DNA of 64,000 nt from Euphorbia lathyris (Eukaryota; Streptophyta; Magnoliopsida; Malpighiales; Euphorbiaceae): positions 83,481,256 to 83,545,255 of the forward strand of contig NC_088911.1 of the NCBI RefSeq assembly GCF_963576675.1, given 5' to 3'. This document shows positions 11,230 through 23,446 of this stretch, one piece after another. Numbering within the stretch: the stretch's first letter is position 1; the number at the start of each line of letters is the position of its first letter. Both the position numbers and the translations under genes were made by a program. The notes under the pieces are model-generated. The model was not told the origin of the DNA and made no database searches. It saw only the letters and a program-made list of their open reading frames with translations.

Positions 11230-12761
11230 CACGAAAAAGGAAAAGATGCATGAGTGAGACATTCTAGACATTGTGAATTTGGATGATTTTAATGCATGTA
11301 CAAGCTGAATGTCGGAGCTACCTATTTGTGCGTTCTACAAATGGATGTATGATTTATGCATGATTTGTGGTGTGTGCTTTTTTTTACAGAAAGCAAGAAA
11401 AAGAAAACAAAACCAACAAACAGTTAGTCATAGCACACATAACACATATCACAACATTATTCCTTCCGACCTTATTCCTCCCATACACGTATTGGTTCAG
11501 GTCCCTTCCTAGGATTTTTGGTTTTGGTTCATTTTGCATCAACGAGGGATGCACGAAACCGACGACATGCATAACTCTCAAAGCGATGTAAATCAATCAT
11601 CATATAAGGTTAGCCTTTAGTTCGCCTTTAGGATAGACCGTATCAAATTTTTTAGGTCATGTGAGACCATGGGATACGACGTAGCCTATCTTAACGGTTA
11701 GGGTCTTGTTTAGGACAAACTTATACCAATCTAGTCTGTAGAATCCGCCCATTTCAACATTTGGAGTTTTAAGCCTCCTCAGGGTGATTTCCCAAACTTG
11801 GATGTAGCAAAGGTTGTCCTAGACAAGTCGATGTCCTTTAAAAATAGGTTATGTCAGTTTTATTTCGAAAGTACCCTCTGGATAGAGTTGAAATCTCTAC
11901 TGGGGTTTTCTCTCATTTCAAGTATGACACGCACTACCTTTAAATGACATGTTCGTTTCGTTTACTATAGGTTGTACCAACCTTGATCTCCATTACTATT
12001 TTGATTTGAAAGAGGTGAAAAGCTCTTTTGAGTAAATGGAGACTTTGGGTGTAGTACACACTATACTAAAAGACTCGAAACCCTATTCTTTTGACATAGA
12101 TCATAGCAAACTAAAATTTCAATTCTAATATGACATGACTTAGACAAAAGATGCCAAAGTGGTCTCTTTGAATCATGGTTTGTACCGACCTTAGATTTCA
12201 TTTTTCCTTATTGATGAAAGAGGTAAAATCTCTTTTTGGGAAACATGAAATTTTGGGTCTAGTATAATTCATGGTTAAAGAGACTAATTAGTTCTCTTTC
12301 AGAATAGGTCATGCTAGATTAGAATTTTGCTCCTTCTTTCGGGTTTGAACAAAGAGGTAAAATCTCTATGAAAGAGGTATGAAACTTTAGGTATGTCATA
12401 GGCTATAACAAAAGACAAACAAAAGGCCAAAATACAATGGAAAATCAAAATCATTATTAGGGTCATGCTTTATCCTAAGGAAAGTAACTAAAGCCATTAC
12501 ATGAGGTTTGGTTGAGACATAGGGACCATTGCAAAAAGATCAAACTATTCCTTTCGAATGGAGTTAGAATAGTCCAAAACTTTTTACAAGGGGGCATTGA
12601 CACTAGGTAGGCCCCAAGTATCGAATGGATTCTTGGAGAACTTTCGTGAGAATTGCCCAAAAGGTTTTCTTTTGTATGCAAATGTTATGCGAACTTAAAA
12701 GAGAGTAAGAATAGTTCAAAAAGTACAGAAGAAATTGCTTTTCGGAATCAACTTCTCTTTA
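11230..12761. other. Leader region between PBS and gag of the Ogre/Tat-like element
   Basis: On the minus strand this is the 1.5 kb between the primer-binding site and gag. It contains diverged repeats of an AAAGAGGTAAAATCTC-type motif (about 12005-12390) and no supportable ORF. Confidence 0.5.
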
Positions 12762-12779
12762 TCCCCAGCAAAGTCGCCA
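12762..12779 (-). other. Primer-binding site of the Ogre/Tat-like element
   Basis: On the minus strand this reads TGGCGACTTTGCTGGGGA, one base away from the LTR end (12781). It resembles the tRNA-Arg-complementary site described for Ogre-type elements. Confidence 0.7.
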
Positions 12780-14152
12780 CTGTGGACGAAGCCTACCTCG
12801 ACAGGCTTTCACCCACGGGAGGTCTGTCATGACTACTATGGTGCTGTTTGGACTCGAGGTCCACTAGAGAAAACGACTAGCTCGGTAGGGCCGGTGTCGG
12901 AGAAAGAGTCGCCACCCGGATTTTAGGTCCGAGAATGTTACTGAGATTCCTTGCGGGAAGCAAGTGGGTTCGGGAAGTTAATTACGCTTGGGGAAGGTTA
13001 ATATCTCCTCGAAAGGAAATATTAAGCACCCCCAAAATCGCCCGGTGAACCCACCGGCCTCCTACTTAGCATTTCTAAATACAATCAGGCTACTAATAAC
13101 TCTTTTAAGCTTTTTAAATTCGTTTTGAATGTGATTTGTTTGGAAAAAATCATTTTTGTTTCATGTCATATTGCACAATTGTATACAAAAGAAAATAAAC
13201 AAAATATTACAACCCTAAAAGCAATGAAATATGTACAAAATTAAATACAATTATATCCGGGCATTCCCGAGTCTTCAATCCGCTCCAAAACAATATCCTC
13301 ACATACTCATATCCACCAAAATAAATGGTTAGAAAGAAATAACATAACTATATAATTAATTATGGTGTAAAAATGGATAAAGGACTAAATTGAATAAACT
13401 TAAGAAGTTTATTTAGGGACCTAATTGAAAAAAAGAGGAAAACTTGAAATTAAGGACAAAAATGAATGAAATATAAAGTTTCAAAATAGGGATTAGAATG
13501 AATAAAATATAAAGTTTCAAAATAGGGACTAGAATGAACCAAATAAAAGGTTATCAGGTTAGGAATCGAATTGAATAAAAATAAAGTTATTGGATTATGA
13601 ATTAAAAATAAATAGAAAATAAAGTTTTATTATAACTATTGGTACCTAAACGATCGTGAGATGAAATTTATCTCGAGTTGATTCGTTTATCCCAAATCAT
13701 TGTTATGAACGAAAAGAACCAATTAGATCAACAATATTAACTTGTAATATTATTAATGTCAAAAAAATAAAAGTATAAAAAGAGTAGGTTGATTGAAATG
13801 AATAAAAAGGCTCAAAACAAATGATTTAACTGGTAAATCACTGTTTTAAGGATAAATCAAATCAATTTAGGGATCAAATATATTTGATAGCATATTGACA
13901 ATAGAAATCAACAATGAAAAATAAAATCAGAAAGGGGAAGAACAATCTATATTTCAGAGTACCAAATATTAAATAATAGACATGATTTGTCCCTTAGAAA
14001 CTTTTACCTAGGTTGTGAGATGATTGGAAAGATCACAAATATGGAACACGGATGATGAACGCAAAAAAACTAGAATTTATTCAGAGTGATTCGGTAGAAT
14101 TTCGGCTATTTTCTGTCTAATTTTTGTCCTCCCTAAAGTTGTGTAAAGGCTG

Positions 14153-14162
14153 CTATTTATAG
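14153..14162 (-). promoter_or_regulatory. TATA box of the Ogre/Tat-like LTR
   Basis: CTATAAATAG on the minus strand, 126 bp downstream of the CACGTG cluster in transcription direction. Confidence 0.65.
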
Positions 14163-14287
14163 ATGAATATTAGGGTTCAGGGTTAATGTTGGAATTAACT
14201 AAATGAGGCAGGGGCAAAAAGGCATTTATCCAACCTTTTCTAAGTTGGCGGAAAGAAGGAACAAAAAGAGGAGGGTAGGGCTGACGT

Positions 14288-14366
14288 TTGTCAGTCCTGA
14301 CGCGTGTCTGCCACGTGTCAGCACGTGGCTGGCACGACCAATCACGCGCCGACACGTGGCGCCCTC
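14288..14366. repeat. GC-rich cluster of CACGTG (G-box) palindromes in U3
   Basis: Within about 80 bp there are ACGCGTGT, CCACGTGTCAGCACGTGG and CACGCGCCGACACGTGGCG, including three CACGTG cores. CACGTG is the G-box bound by plant bZIP and bHLH factors. Surrounding LTR is AT-rich. Confidence 0.8.
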
Positions 14367-14799
14367 CGCCTTTTGTTTCTTATTTACGTTTCAGTCCTAA
14401 AAATGCTCTTAACGACCTCTGATTTTGACAATTCTTGTTCCGTTGGACTCGTTTTGACGAGACTGACATTTTTGTGTCTAATGGGCTAAGGCTAAAAATG
14501 ACCCAAACCAAGGTTATTGTCCATTTTACCCCGATTTTCACTTAAAAACTTCAACTAGTCACAGATTCTTCGTTAGACCTCCGAATTGATCCTGGAAATA
14601 TGCATTATGACACTCTCGGGGGACATGACTCACTAAGATATCCTAAAATTCAATTTGGTTCTCTGAAAACTTTGGTTTTAGATGAGAAAGGGTTGACTTT
14701 GACTTTCTAACGAGTGATTTTTCCGTGATCCATTTCTGATCATATTTCCAATCATCTTTAAAAGGTTTTCATCATAGGGCTACGACTCCAGTGTCTACA

Positions 14800-16436
14800 A
14801 CGCCATGATCCACTCACCATAATAGTAAGCTCGTTCCCCTGCCAGGATCTCCGTGTCCAGTAAGGCAGCCTTATGCTCTTTAGCATCCGCATCTATCTTC
14901 TCCTTCAATTTAAGGATCTCAGCATCCTTACTCTCATTAAGCGCAACGGCGGAAGCAGCGTTCGTGTTGGAAACAACGACCTCTTTCTCTAACCTCTCTA
15001 TGGTTGCCTTGTCCGCCGCTCCTTGAAGGAGATCCGCTTCCATAGCACGCATGCGAGTGTATACCTATCAAGGGAAAAGCCAATTCAAATAAAAGAATAA
15101 AAACGACAAACTCTCCCTAAAGGAGATCACTCTTTCATCCAAAAATGAAAAAAAGGGGATAGAAGAAACTTACTGTGAGAAGCTCTGTTTTTCCCATCTG
15201 GACATGGGCCGATCCCGAGATCTTATTTTGGCTCTCCCATACCTCGCCTAGTTGACCAGAGCTTCATCTAGATTATTGATGACAGATTCATTCCTTAAAG
15301 ATCCTTTGTCACCATATTTGGCGAGCAGTAACCTCCCAAGTCCGGCTTCACCACCTATGCGAGGATTATGAAGCAGAGAATAAAATCCCAGTAAGAGAAA
15401 AGAAAATGATAAGATAAACGCACCTCTTCAAGCCTCGCCATTGGTTTCTCGGCTCTCATGGCATCCGCCAGTAGCTTCCCTCCACTGGTAGACATAGATT
15501 TCTTCTTCTTTGGGAGAGGAGGATCAACCATATCACCGGCAGGACGCTTCTCAGAACTCTTACGGGGATCCGCTAACTGCCCATTCTTTCGAGCCTCTTC
15601 CTCCTTCTGTTTCTTGCGTATCTCTACAAGGGTGCGACTGGCCTCAGACAAACCCCTGATAAGGGAACAATAAAATAATCAAAGTTCAAGGAAGAAACAA
15701 GGTTACCTCCATCTAGTTGTGTAAACTTCGCGTAAGTGATCTTGTCCCCTTCCCGACGGATCAAGGGAATGACATTCATCATGAATTCCAAGGCGTCAGC
15801 GTATGTCCAGGCATCCGCCTTGATACTTTTCATGAGATCCGCCACTTTCTCATCATTGTTCGTCAATATACGCAAGTCTCCAGCCATATGCAAAGGTTTG
15901 GCATTCCAAACTGACAGAAATCCTAGAGATTCTCCCTCTCTTATCTTTACAAAGAAAAATCTTTCGTCCCAAAGATGGACATTTGACATCTTACCGCAAA
16001 AAGGCGAATAAGTCTTGAATTTAGTGAAAGTGAAAAAAGACTCGGCCTTTCGCTTCGTTGGTTTATGAAGAGACCGAAAGACACGAGGGTTACATACTAC
16101 CCCTAAGTTCGAAGCTAAATAACAATCCAGAGCCAGATCTAACCAGCCATTTGGATGCAGCTGGCAGACATTGATTCCAAAGTATGCCAGGATATCCGCC
16201 ATCATCTTAGGAAGAGGAAGCCAGAACCCTCTTTCTACATGACAACTGTACACATACAGATATCCCCTTGGTGGACAGGCATGTCGCTGATGAGCAGCCG
16301 CCAATTCAGTCTCATAATTCTTAATCCATGGATAGCGATCCGCCAGATTCGCTAGATCCGCGGCGCTCATACGAGACGGATTGGACTCCTCACGTGGCGC
16401 CTTTTTCCTAAACGGGGATGAAGAAGAAGCCTCCAT
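14800..16436 (-). pseudogene. Antisense ORF of a Tat-type element ('putative gypsy type transposon' domain), split by insertion
   Basis: The ORF 15624-16436 (minus) encodes 270 residues. After a charged N-terminus it has GYLYVYSCHVERGFWLPLP, then INVCQLHPNGWLDL and later WDERFFFVKI. This succession matches my memory of the plant 'putative gypsy type transposon' family (Pfam PF04195). A GT donor near 15706 suggests an intron; the next coding pieces are 15355-15651 (Lys/Glu-rich, PLPKKKKS) and 14800-15052, a coiled-coil-like segment with repeated E, K and A. The reading runs into the Ogre/Tat-like LTR at 14799, so the C-terminus lies left of the window. Being antisense to the 3' LTR at 16984 fits the antisense ORFs reported for Tat elements. 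Its function is not established. Confidence 0.65.
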
Positions 16437-16969
16437 CCTAGAAAACTACCTAGAATCTATCGCCGGAGCAATGCGAGTCACGGCGACGGGAAGGTTCTGA
16501 GTCCTAACTAAACAAGTTCGATAGCTACTACACACTGAGTTACACAACTCGGTTAGGTCGCAACTGGCAGTACCTTCGGAAGAATCAGAATTTTCCGAAG
16601 AGGTAGTCCAGCTAATTATGGTTTCAGAGGTAGTGGTCAAATTAAAGAGTTCGAAGGTAGACTCAGAAGAAGAACTCCTAAACATTCAGAAAACAGAGCG
16701 AAAAGATTCACTTACATGAGAGTTAAAGGTTTTAAGGATTCTGAACTCCGGAAAAAGCTCTGAAAAAACTCGAAGAAAGACGAAAGAGGAAGACGCTAAT
16801 GAAGTGGAAAGAGAAAAGGGAGATGGAAGAAGGTGTTTTCCCTTTCCTTGAGCAGCGCGCCTATGACACATATCACCCAACGAATGGTATTGAACAGAGT
16901 GACCATCAATGCGAGTCATCATGACGGCGCGCAAAGAAGCTCAAAAGCCTTAAAGGACTTTAAAGGAAC
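16437..16969 (-). other. Region upstream of the Tat antisense ORF
   Basis: Two further open stretches (16446-16685, Ser/Thr/Glu-rich, and 16686-16934) lie upstream on the same strand. A stop codon directly before the Met at 16436 separates them, so they are probably leader or promoter sequence rather than coding. No domain is seen. Confidence 0.35.
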
Positions 16970-16983
16970 TTTAAGGGGGCTTC
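16970..16983 (+). other. Polypurine tract of the Tat-type element
   Basis: TTTAAGGGGGCTTC directly precedes the LTR start TGATAACAAC and gives the plus-strand orientation. Confidence 0.6.
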
Positions 16984-17497
16984 TGATAACAACACCATAT
17001 TTTCCTGAGGACCAAATGAGATATTTACTGAAACGACTACGTATGGGAGCGGCTTGAAAATGAGGATGGCGTATCACGCACATCATCTGAAGGCGGATCA
17101 CCTAGACTCCGCCACATGAGATCCATAGTCGAACCTACGAGAGATCCTTCGTCACCCTACAATCCGCCAGGTAAACAGCTGAGCCGACTCTTCAATAAAG
17201 ATAATGAATGAGCCATTAATGAGCTAACGGACATACTTAAAGGAAACTTGTAACCGCCATTAATGAGGCATTAATGGAGACTTTCTAGTTACCGAGGGTT
17301 ACAACTACATGACTATATATAGCTTGCATCTCAAGCTATCAAGGTACACATTCACACAATCCTAGAAACTCTACTTTGTCAATTCAGTTTATTCCTTCGT
17401 TCATTATACTGACTTTGGCATCGGAGCTTCCCCCCGTCGAACCCAACGATGCCCCCACAGGGACAGAAGCTAATCGGAAATTCTCCACTAGTCATCA
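16984..17497 (+). repeat. 3' LTR of the Tat-type element (514 bp)
   Basis: It starts TGATAACAAC and ends CTAGTCATCA. A TATA stretch (ACTATATATAG, about 17311) is followed by a leader and ACTTTGGCATCGGAGC, a phrase I associate with U5 ends of plant Tat-type LTRs. Immediately beyond 17497 the sequence becomes the Athila-type LTR, which in the other copy is continuous across this point (25129). That proves insertion here. The partner LTR is outside the window. Confidence 0.8.
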
Positions 17498-19127
17498 GAC
17501 CGGGTATCGAATCCACGGGATTTATAACTACATGAAATGACTCGGTTTTATACGTTATCTAAGCGGTGAATACTTTGAGTTGATTCGGGGAACAACTACA
17601 AACTAATCCTAACTACGGGTGAGACAAATTTATATAACAAAAACTCTACGAAATAATATGGATGGCGATAAGTTATAAATATGATAAATAATGACTCCCG
17701 ATATATATACGGTTAATGTTTTACCCTTGCAATGACGACTACGTGTAGTGTGACCGACCCGTGAAGTACTTAGACTACGTGGTTCCTAGTCAAAGCGTGT
17801 CTAATGCTCGGGATCAGAAATTAGGGTCCGCAAGTTCTGTGGCTTGTCAATTCCTACGGTTTCCGGAGCGTCACTTCCGGTAAGGCAACACCTTATGAAT
17901 CCCTAAAGATAGCCCGAATGGCGTCGGAAATTGCGTTCTCCTACACAATAATCAATTACGAGTATCAAAACAAGCAACAAACATCAACACATATATAGAA
18001 AAAGAGATTATGAATCATAAATTATAAATATGGAGAATGTAAATATGAAATACAACCAAGCCTAGTACATAGGAAGAGTACAAGCTAATTAGCAAGTGAA
18101 AAGGGAAGAATCCACCCTCGGAACTAACTAACCGGACTCAAGGCCGTCTCTTAGGACTTGGAGGTGGAGCTTTCGAGCTTGGTGAACGGAGATGGAACGG
18201 AACTTTGACAGAATGCCGGAATCAACGAACAAGCTCTCAAGGTGATAGAGATTTGCTATGTAAATAAAATCTAAAACTATATAACAAGAGTTTTGTATAT
18301 CTCCAGCTTCCTAAATGAGTGCTAGTCACTCCTATTTATACACATCAGGCTAAGGGTAAAGTTGTAATTTCATAAGATACAAGCATGGAGGAACATGATT
18401 TTCTGCAGATTTCCCATGACACGCCTCGCGTATGGTGGGGGACGCCCCATGTATTTGCCCATTCCGTCAGAAATCTCCTGTATGTGGACCAAATCCAGAT
18501 CTTGTTGTCTCAACCACGCCCCGCGTAGACTGGGGTGCGCCTCGCGTGGTTGAGTTTTTGAGATTTTATTGCTTGAATTGGGTCTTTTACGCCACGCGTA
18601 GCTGAAGCACGCCTCGCGTAAATAAGTCTCTGGCTTTTTAGACTGAAGAACTTCCGATACACGCCCCGCGTGTCTGGTTGTACGCCCCACGTATTGTCAG
18701 TTGAATTAGAAGATCTTGTAGTCTGACATTCATGATTGAGACATTATTGCTTATCATTGCTCATACGCCCCGCGTGGAAGGTAGGACGCCCCGCGTGGCA
18801 GTGGGTAAGTTCCACGTGGTGCCTGCGGATTGAGCAATTATTTCTGACAATGTGTTACACGCCCCGCGTGGAGGGTGATACGCCCCGCGTATGTCGGAGG
18901 ATTTTTACTCCTTGCTCGTACCTGAAATACAATTCTCGAGAGCCGAGTTAGCTTGACGTTTTATTTTCTAATTTAATAAAAAATAAGGAAAATTAACCGA
19001 AAGTACGGAATTTATTTTTATTTCGTTATTTCATTAAAACATTCTATTTTTTCAATTAAACTTATTTATTTCATCTAAAATTAAACCGTAAATCACGCTA
19101 AAAGATAGGGACGAAACGCCCCTATCA
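17498..19127 (-). repeat. 3' LTR of the Athila-type element (left part displaced)
   Basis: Matches 25129-26762 with few differences. The visible edge at 17498 is the Tat insertion site, not an LTR end; the true end at 19127 reads CCTATCA (TGATAGGGGCG on the minus strand). It includes a TATA box (18331-18341) and the GC-rich motif cluster at 18419-18892. Confidence 0.9.
18419..18892. repeat. Array of about 12 ACGCCCCGCGT motifs in U3
   Basis: Variants of ACGCCCCGCGT (for example ACGCCTCGCGT and ACGCCACGCGT) recur at irregular spacing, often in pairs 15-25 bp apart, in otherwise unremarkable sequence. The same array is present in the other LTR (26054-26530). The arms ACGC and GCGT are self-complementary around a CCC core. 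In transcription order the array lies directly upstream of the TATA box. Confidence 0.85.
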
Positions 19128-20989
19128 AACCTCCTCGGCCTTTAAAGTTTTACTTGTCCTCAAGTAAAAGAAATCGAAAGACAAGGGATTGAGATTATTA
19201 AGAAACAAACCGTCGGTTGGTTTAACCAAGTGCGTGATCCCAAAGCTAAAGTTTTACGCAAAGCTTTCGGCAAGTACCTACGCAAACAAATGAGTGACCA
19301 AAACTTGTTTGAAACCTCCATGATCAAATCTAATAGGCAATATTAACGGGGGTCGATTATCTTTTGAGAACCGAAAAGTACCTCACCAAGGGATTTCACT
19401 CTTACGCTCAAATTTTGGTGGGTCGGTGTTTTTGCACTCTCCTTTGCACTTACTCGAAGTCACTTTGAGTTTGCATTTTCATCCGGGTTTTTCCTCCTAT
19501 GTTATGGTCTAGGCAATATTAAAAATGAACCCGGAGGGGGGTTGTAATGTGGGTGGCTTTTTAGTGGTTAATTTTTGGAAACTCACTTTGATGATCGCAC
19601 CGTGCTTTTATTTTGGCCTTAGTAAGTTCATAAAGTATAACTCGAAATTGCTCGGGTGGAGCTTGAGAATGCCTTTTGCTCTTTATTGTGTTTTTCTTTT
19701 TCTTTTTGTTTTGAGAGCAGCACAAAAACGATTTCGAAAGCTTATGGTGCTTACTTATCAAGGCCTTGGCTTGTTTCGAGTAATTCATGTGCGATTTGAT
19801 TTTGTTGGTATTTAAACAAGAGGAAAAAGGGTTAATTGTTAAAAGGGTATTAACAACAAAAAGTCGGTTAATAGGCTCGAGGGGGTTTCCTAGGGGTTAA
19901 TGAAAAAGAGAAAAATAAGTTAAGAAAAGAATTAGCCTAAGTGGGTTCGTTTTATCATCTATTGCCGTTTATACCAAAATAAGTGTACTTAACCCGGTAT
20001 TAGGTGCAAACTCTATGAATTGAGTGAAGTCAAAGCTCTCGAAAAATTGTGAAAGAAATAGAGTTCTCGTATGAACTCTTTTAGGCTCAAAAATACCTCA
20101 CAAAAATTCCGGGTTAAATTGTGTACGTTCAAGTTCTCGTTAAATTTTCAACTATCCCGTTTTTATTGCCTTTTTAAATTTCATTATAGAGATAACCTTT
20201 GGGTTAGGACTCAATGCTTTTGTTTAGTACGAACCTAGGCTTTGCATAAATTCTATAACTTTAGAATTAAGACTAAAATTTCTTACTTAAACCGATCCTT
20301 TGTGTTAACGTCTTTTTATTTAAGAACAAATAACGGAACTTTTAATTAATTTCCGAGGGGGGTATTGTGTCGGAAAAAATTTAAGAATCAATAAATTAGT
20401 TTAATTATTTTGTTGTTTATTTGATTTTTATTTTTGTTTTTGTTAGTGCAAAACAAACGGTAAGTGCAGGGTTGCACGACCCTCCGCGTTATTAAAATGA
20501 CATCTATTCCAAGGACGTCGCAAATGAAAAGAAAAACAAAAACAAAAATAAAGATGGGGGTTAAAAAGGAGCCTTGAAGGTCAGGTCCTACGCGTGGCGT
20601 GCCTAGGGGGGCGCCCCGCGTAGGGGATGCGTTGTGAGGTTATTTTGGCTAGAGACTCAGATACGCGGGGCGCACTAAAAGGGGCATCCCGCGTGTTCCG
20701 AGCTCTGGGCCAGTTATACGGGTAAAACGGTGGGCACGCGGGGCGTAAAATGGGGTACGCCCTGCGTGAAGATTATTAATTGGTGCATAATTAGAGAAAA
20801 ATGAACACGAAAAGAGGAAATAAACGAAACACAAGGGAAAATTATAAGAGAGACATAAATATATTAAAATAAAAAGAAAGTACAATCAAAACAACAAAAG
20901 AAACATGCAAACAAAACGAACTAAAAACATAAAACATGAAAGGGAAAAACATAAAACAAATAAGAAAACATAAAACAAACGAAGGTAAA
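19128..20989 (-). other. 3' untranslated region and polypurine tract of the Athila-type element
   Basis: On the minus strand this is the 1.9 kb between the env-like ORF and the 3' LTR. It ends with GGCCGAGGAGGTT next to the LTR, like the tract of the Athila-like element at 1082-7286. Six more ACGCCCCGCGT-type motifs occur at 20588-20770. An open stretch at 19525-19815 (plus) has no support as a gene. Confidence 0.6.
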
Positions 20990-22252
20990 CTAGGGTGGAG
21001 GTGGAGGAGGATTGTCGTGGATGTTGAAGTAGGAGGAGAAGGTGTTGGTGAGGGCGTCGAAGCGAGCATCAAGATGGGCCCGATCCTCACGCCTTTGGGC
21101 CTCAATGGAGTTGAAGCGGGTGATGTAGGTGGAGTGGTCCATGAGGCGATTAGCCTCAAGGGTGTCAAAACGGGTGTTGAGGGTGGCGAATTGGGAGTCG
21201 AAGTGGGCGCGATCGGCACGTTGGTGGCCCTCCAAGCCATCCAACCGAGCATATATGGAGTTGAAGTCATGGTTGGGCGGTGGGCTAAAGTTTAGGCCCA
21301 TGTCCGAGTCCGATCCCTCGTCCTAGTCTTCTTAGGGTTGGGCTGCCCCCGAACTCTCACCCGGGCCGGAGGTAGGGCGCTTGAGTGATTTGAAGGCATT
21401 TTTGTCCAAGGGCCGTGGCTCCAAGCTAGGAAGGCGGTCAAGGGCAGCTTCGCCAAGAGCGGAGGTGGCGAAGATGGTGATGAGATGGCCCAACCTAATT
21501 TTACCATGTTTTCGGGTGGGCATGTGGTGGAGTTGGATGGCCACGAGGTAGGAAAGGTCGTAGGTGAGGCCGTTGGCACAACAGTAGAGGGCCAAAAGCT
21601 CATGCTTATTGACCTTGGTGGACTCGGACTTCCCCGAGAAGTAGAAGGAGATGAAGCGGTGGAGAAGTTGGAGGATTGGATCGCGGATGCAGGTCGGGCA
21701 GAGGTTGGAGACATCATAATCGTCGGACCCCGTGATGGAGGTCCAAAAATCACGAGGGGAGACACCCTCGGGCCAATGTGCTATGCCCTCCTCCGCTTGA
21801 TGTGTGAAATGGTTGCGGAGCCATTGTGTGTCAATGGAGAAAGGGTGGTTGTGAAGGCGGAAGTTGAAGAGGGCGGCTCCGGGAACCCCGTTGGACTCGA
21901 GGGTGGTGTAGAACTCCACGACCAATGAAGAATAAACATGGTGGCGTGCCCGATAGTGATCGAGCCACTTTAGAGCGCGGAGGCGGTCCTCGAAAGCACC
22001 TCCAAGGCTGTAGCAGTCGAGAGTGCTACGGTTGATATACGGGAGTTCCATTATATGGGCAGCGGAGAGTGTTTGGTAGGATTGGGCTTCTTCTTCGGTG
22101 AGAAGATGGAAAGGAGCCCGGTATTGGCGGGTTAGTAGTGGTGTTTCTTCTCGTTCGGGGGGTGGTGGTGATTGGCGTGGTTGGGAACGAGAAGTACGGG
22201 CCCGAGGGGACCGCGGGGGGCGCATGTCGACAACATGCTTGCGTCTTGCCAT
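20990..22252 (-). pseudogene. Athila ORF-1/env-like protein with two in-frame stops
   Basis: ATG at 22252 opens 306 codons; a TAA (21332) and, two codons later, a TAG interrupt the frame, which then stays open to 20990, giving about 420 residues in all. The N-terminus is Arg/Pro-rich. The middle has VVEFYTTLE, FRLHNHPFSIDTQWLRNHF, DFWTSITG, CIRDPILQLLHRFISFYFSG and VNKHELLALYCCANG, in the order of the Arabidopsis Athila ORF-1 family (PF03078). The C-terminal part after the stops is coiled-coil-like (LDGLEGHQRADRAHFDSQFA and similar heptad-like repeats) and ends in a proline run. In Athila elements this ORF lies after pol and is called env-like; a true envelope role is unproven. No signal peptide or clear membrane segment is visible. 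Confidence 0.65.
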
Positions 22253-23446
22253 GGTGTTAGTGAGGGATTGAGAGAGAGTGTAGGAAGAGTGTGGGGAGTA
22301 AGGGTGAGTTGTGGGGGAGAAGAAGGAAAAAGGGAGGGGTATATATAGGGGAGGAGTGGGGAATCCAAGTAAAACTCGGATTCCCAGAGGGGTATGTGAG
22401 GCGTGAAGAGGCCACGCCGCGCGTATCCCACCTCCTGCTCATTATTTGACACAAAAACGGCACGGCACGCGGGGCGTGCGGGAAAGCACACTTCGCGTAT
22501 CGCACCTCCTGGCCATAAATTGGTGGGAGAAAGGCGAGGATGCGGAGCGTAAATGAGGGTACGCCCCGCGTGGAGGACGGAAGTGGAAGCATTATTTTTC
22601 GGTTTTAAGGGAGTTTTTAAATTTTTATGAATTTTAATTGGTGGATTTTGAATATTTAATTATTTTATGATTTTTAAAGTGTAATTAAGATGGTGGTTAA
22701 AGGGAAATTAATGTGGAGGGAAGTTTAAGAAGTTTGGATTTGAAAAGGTGAAGGGGGATTGGAGGGAAGAGGAGGTGGAGTGGAGAAGTGGGAAAGATTT
22801 TTGGGGAAGAGGAGAGAGTGGAAGAGGGAAAGGCTGCCATGGGGAGTTGCAATTCGCAACTCCCCTAGGATACGCGGGGCGTGCCCTATGGGGCGCCCCG
22901 CATGTCCGCACACGTGGCTTTTATTCAACGGAAGTCCCAGCGGTTGAAGGTACGCGGGGCGTGGTAGGATAGACGCCCCGCGTAGTATGTCTTTAATTAC
23001 GAAAATAGGGACGGACACGCAGGTACGTGGGGCGTACTGGTGTGTACGCTCCGCGTGGCTTATTTTTTTTGGATTAAACATGGGATTTGTTTTTTTTATG
23101 AGACAGGAAAAAAATAAAAATAACTAAAAATACAAATAAAAATAAAAATAACATAAAAGAGAGAAAAATACAAATAAATAAAAATAAATAAAAATTATGA
23201 TACATATAAACAAGGGGTTTGAGAAATTCAAACCGATGCTACGTTTAGAGTCGAAGTAGCTCGACTTTCTCACGCGGCGGCTTATTGCAGGCTGTCCGAG
23301 TTGGAACTCGACGGGTCCGAACTTCTACTATTCAGGAGAGTTTTTGCCTGTCCGGACTCTCTATTTTTGCCCCACGGGTTTTGCTCGGTGTTTGCCGGGA
23401 GGGTTCCTAATGGCCTCTCCTGTTGCTGACGATTCAGGTGAGCTAC
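22253..23446 (-). other. Spacer where pol would be expected, with ACGCGGGGCGT motifs
   Basis: Between gag and the env-like ORF there is no trace of protease, RT or integrase. Eleven or so ACGCGGGGCGT-type motifs occur, grouped at 22413-22575 and 22868-23060. Purine-rich (22690-22850) and A-rich (23100-23200) patches fill the rest. The several minus-strand ORFs are low-complexity Pro/Ser readings. Confidence 0.6.

Larger units (their letters stand above)
1..14799 (-). mobile_element. Non-autonomous Ogre/Tat-like LTR retrotransposon (minus strand, left end outside window)
   Basis: Seen: near-identical LTR sequence at 1-126 and 12781-14799; a primer-binding site at 12762-12779 reading TGGCGACTTTGCTGGGGA on the minus strand, resembling the tRNA-Arg-type site of Ogre elements; a purine tract AAAGTAGGGGCAAC directly before the 3' LTR (127-140, minus strand); and a Tat-type gag remnant at 10473-11213. 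No protease, reverse transcriptase, RNase H or integrase is visible, so the element depended on a relative. Its interior is mostly tandem repeats and AT-rich spacer, and it carries a secondary insertion at 1082-7286. The element sits in an older antisense ORF at 14800-16436. Confidence 0.8.
12781..14799 (-). repeat. 5' LTR of the Ogre/Tat-like element (2.0 kb)
   Basis: On the minus strand it starts TGTAGACACTGGAGTCG and ends just before the PBS. Its last 126 plus-strand bases match 1-126. A G-box-rich patch (14288-14366) precedes a TATA box (14153-14162) on the minus strand. Part of the sequence near 12895-13070 (AGTCGCCACCCGGATTTTAG and a later CGCCCGGTGAACCC) resembles 42560-42720 in the larger solo LTR, so the two belong to related families. 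Confidence 0.88.

Noticed and set aside
21485..21928. 147-codon plus-strand ORF
   Set aside because: It is the mirror of the Athila env-like ORF on the minus strand, which carries the recognisable motifs.
22257..23081. Minus-strand ORFs of 60-119 codons between gag and the env-like ORF
   Set aside because: Pro/Ser/Leu-rich readings of purine-rich spacer; no motif of protease, RT or integrase.
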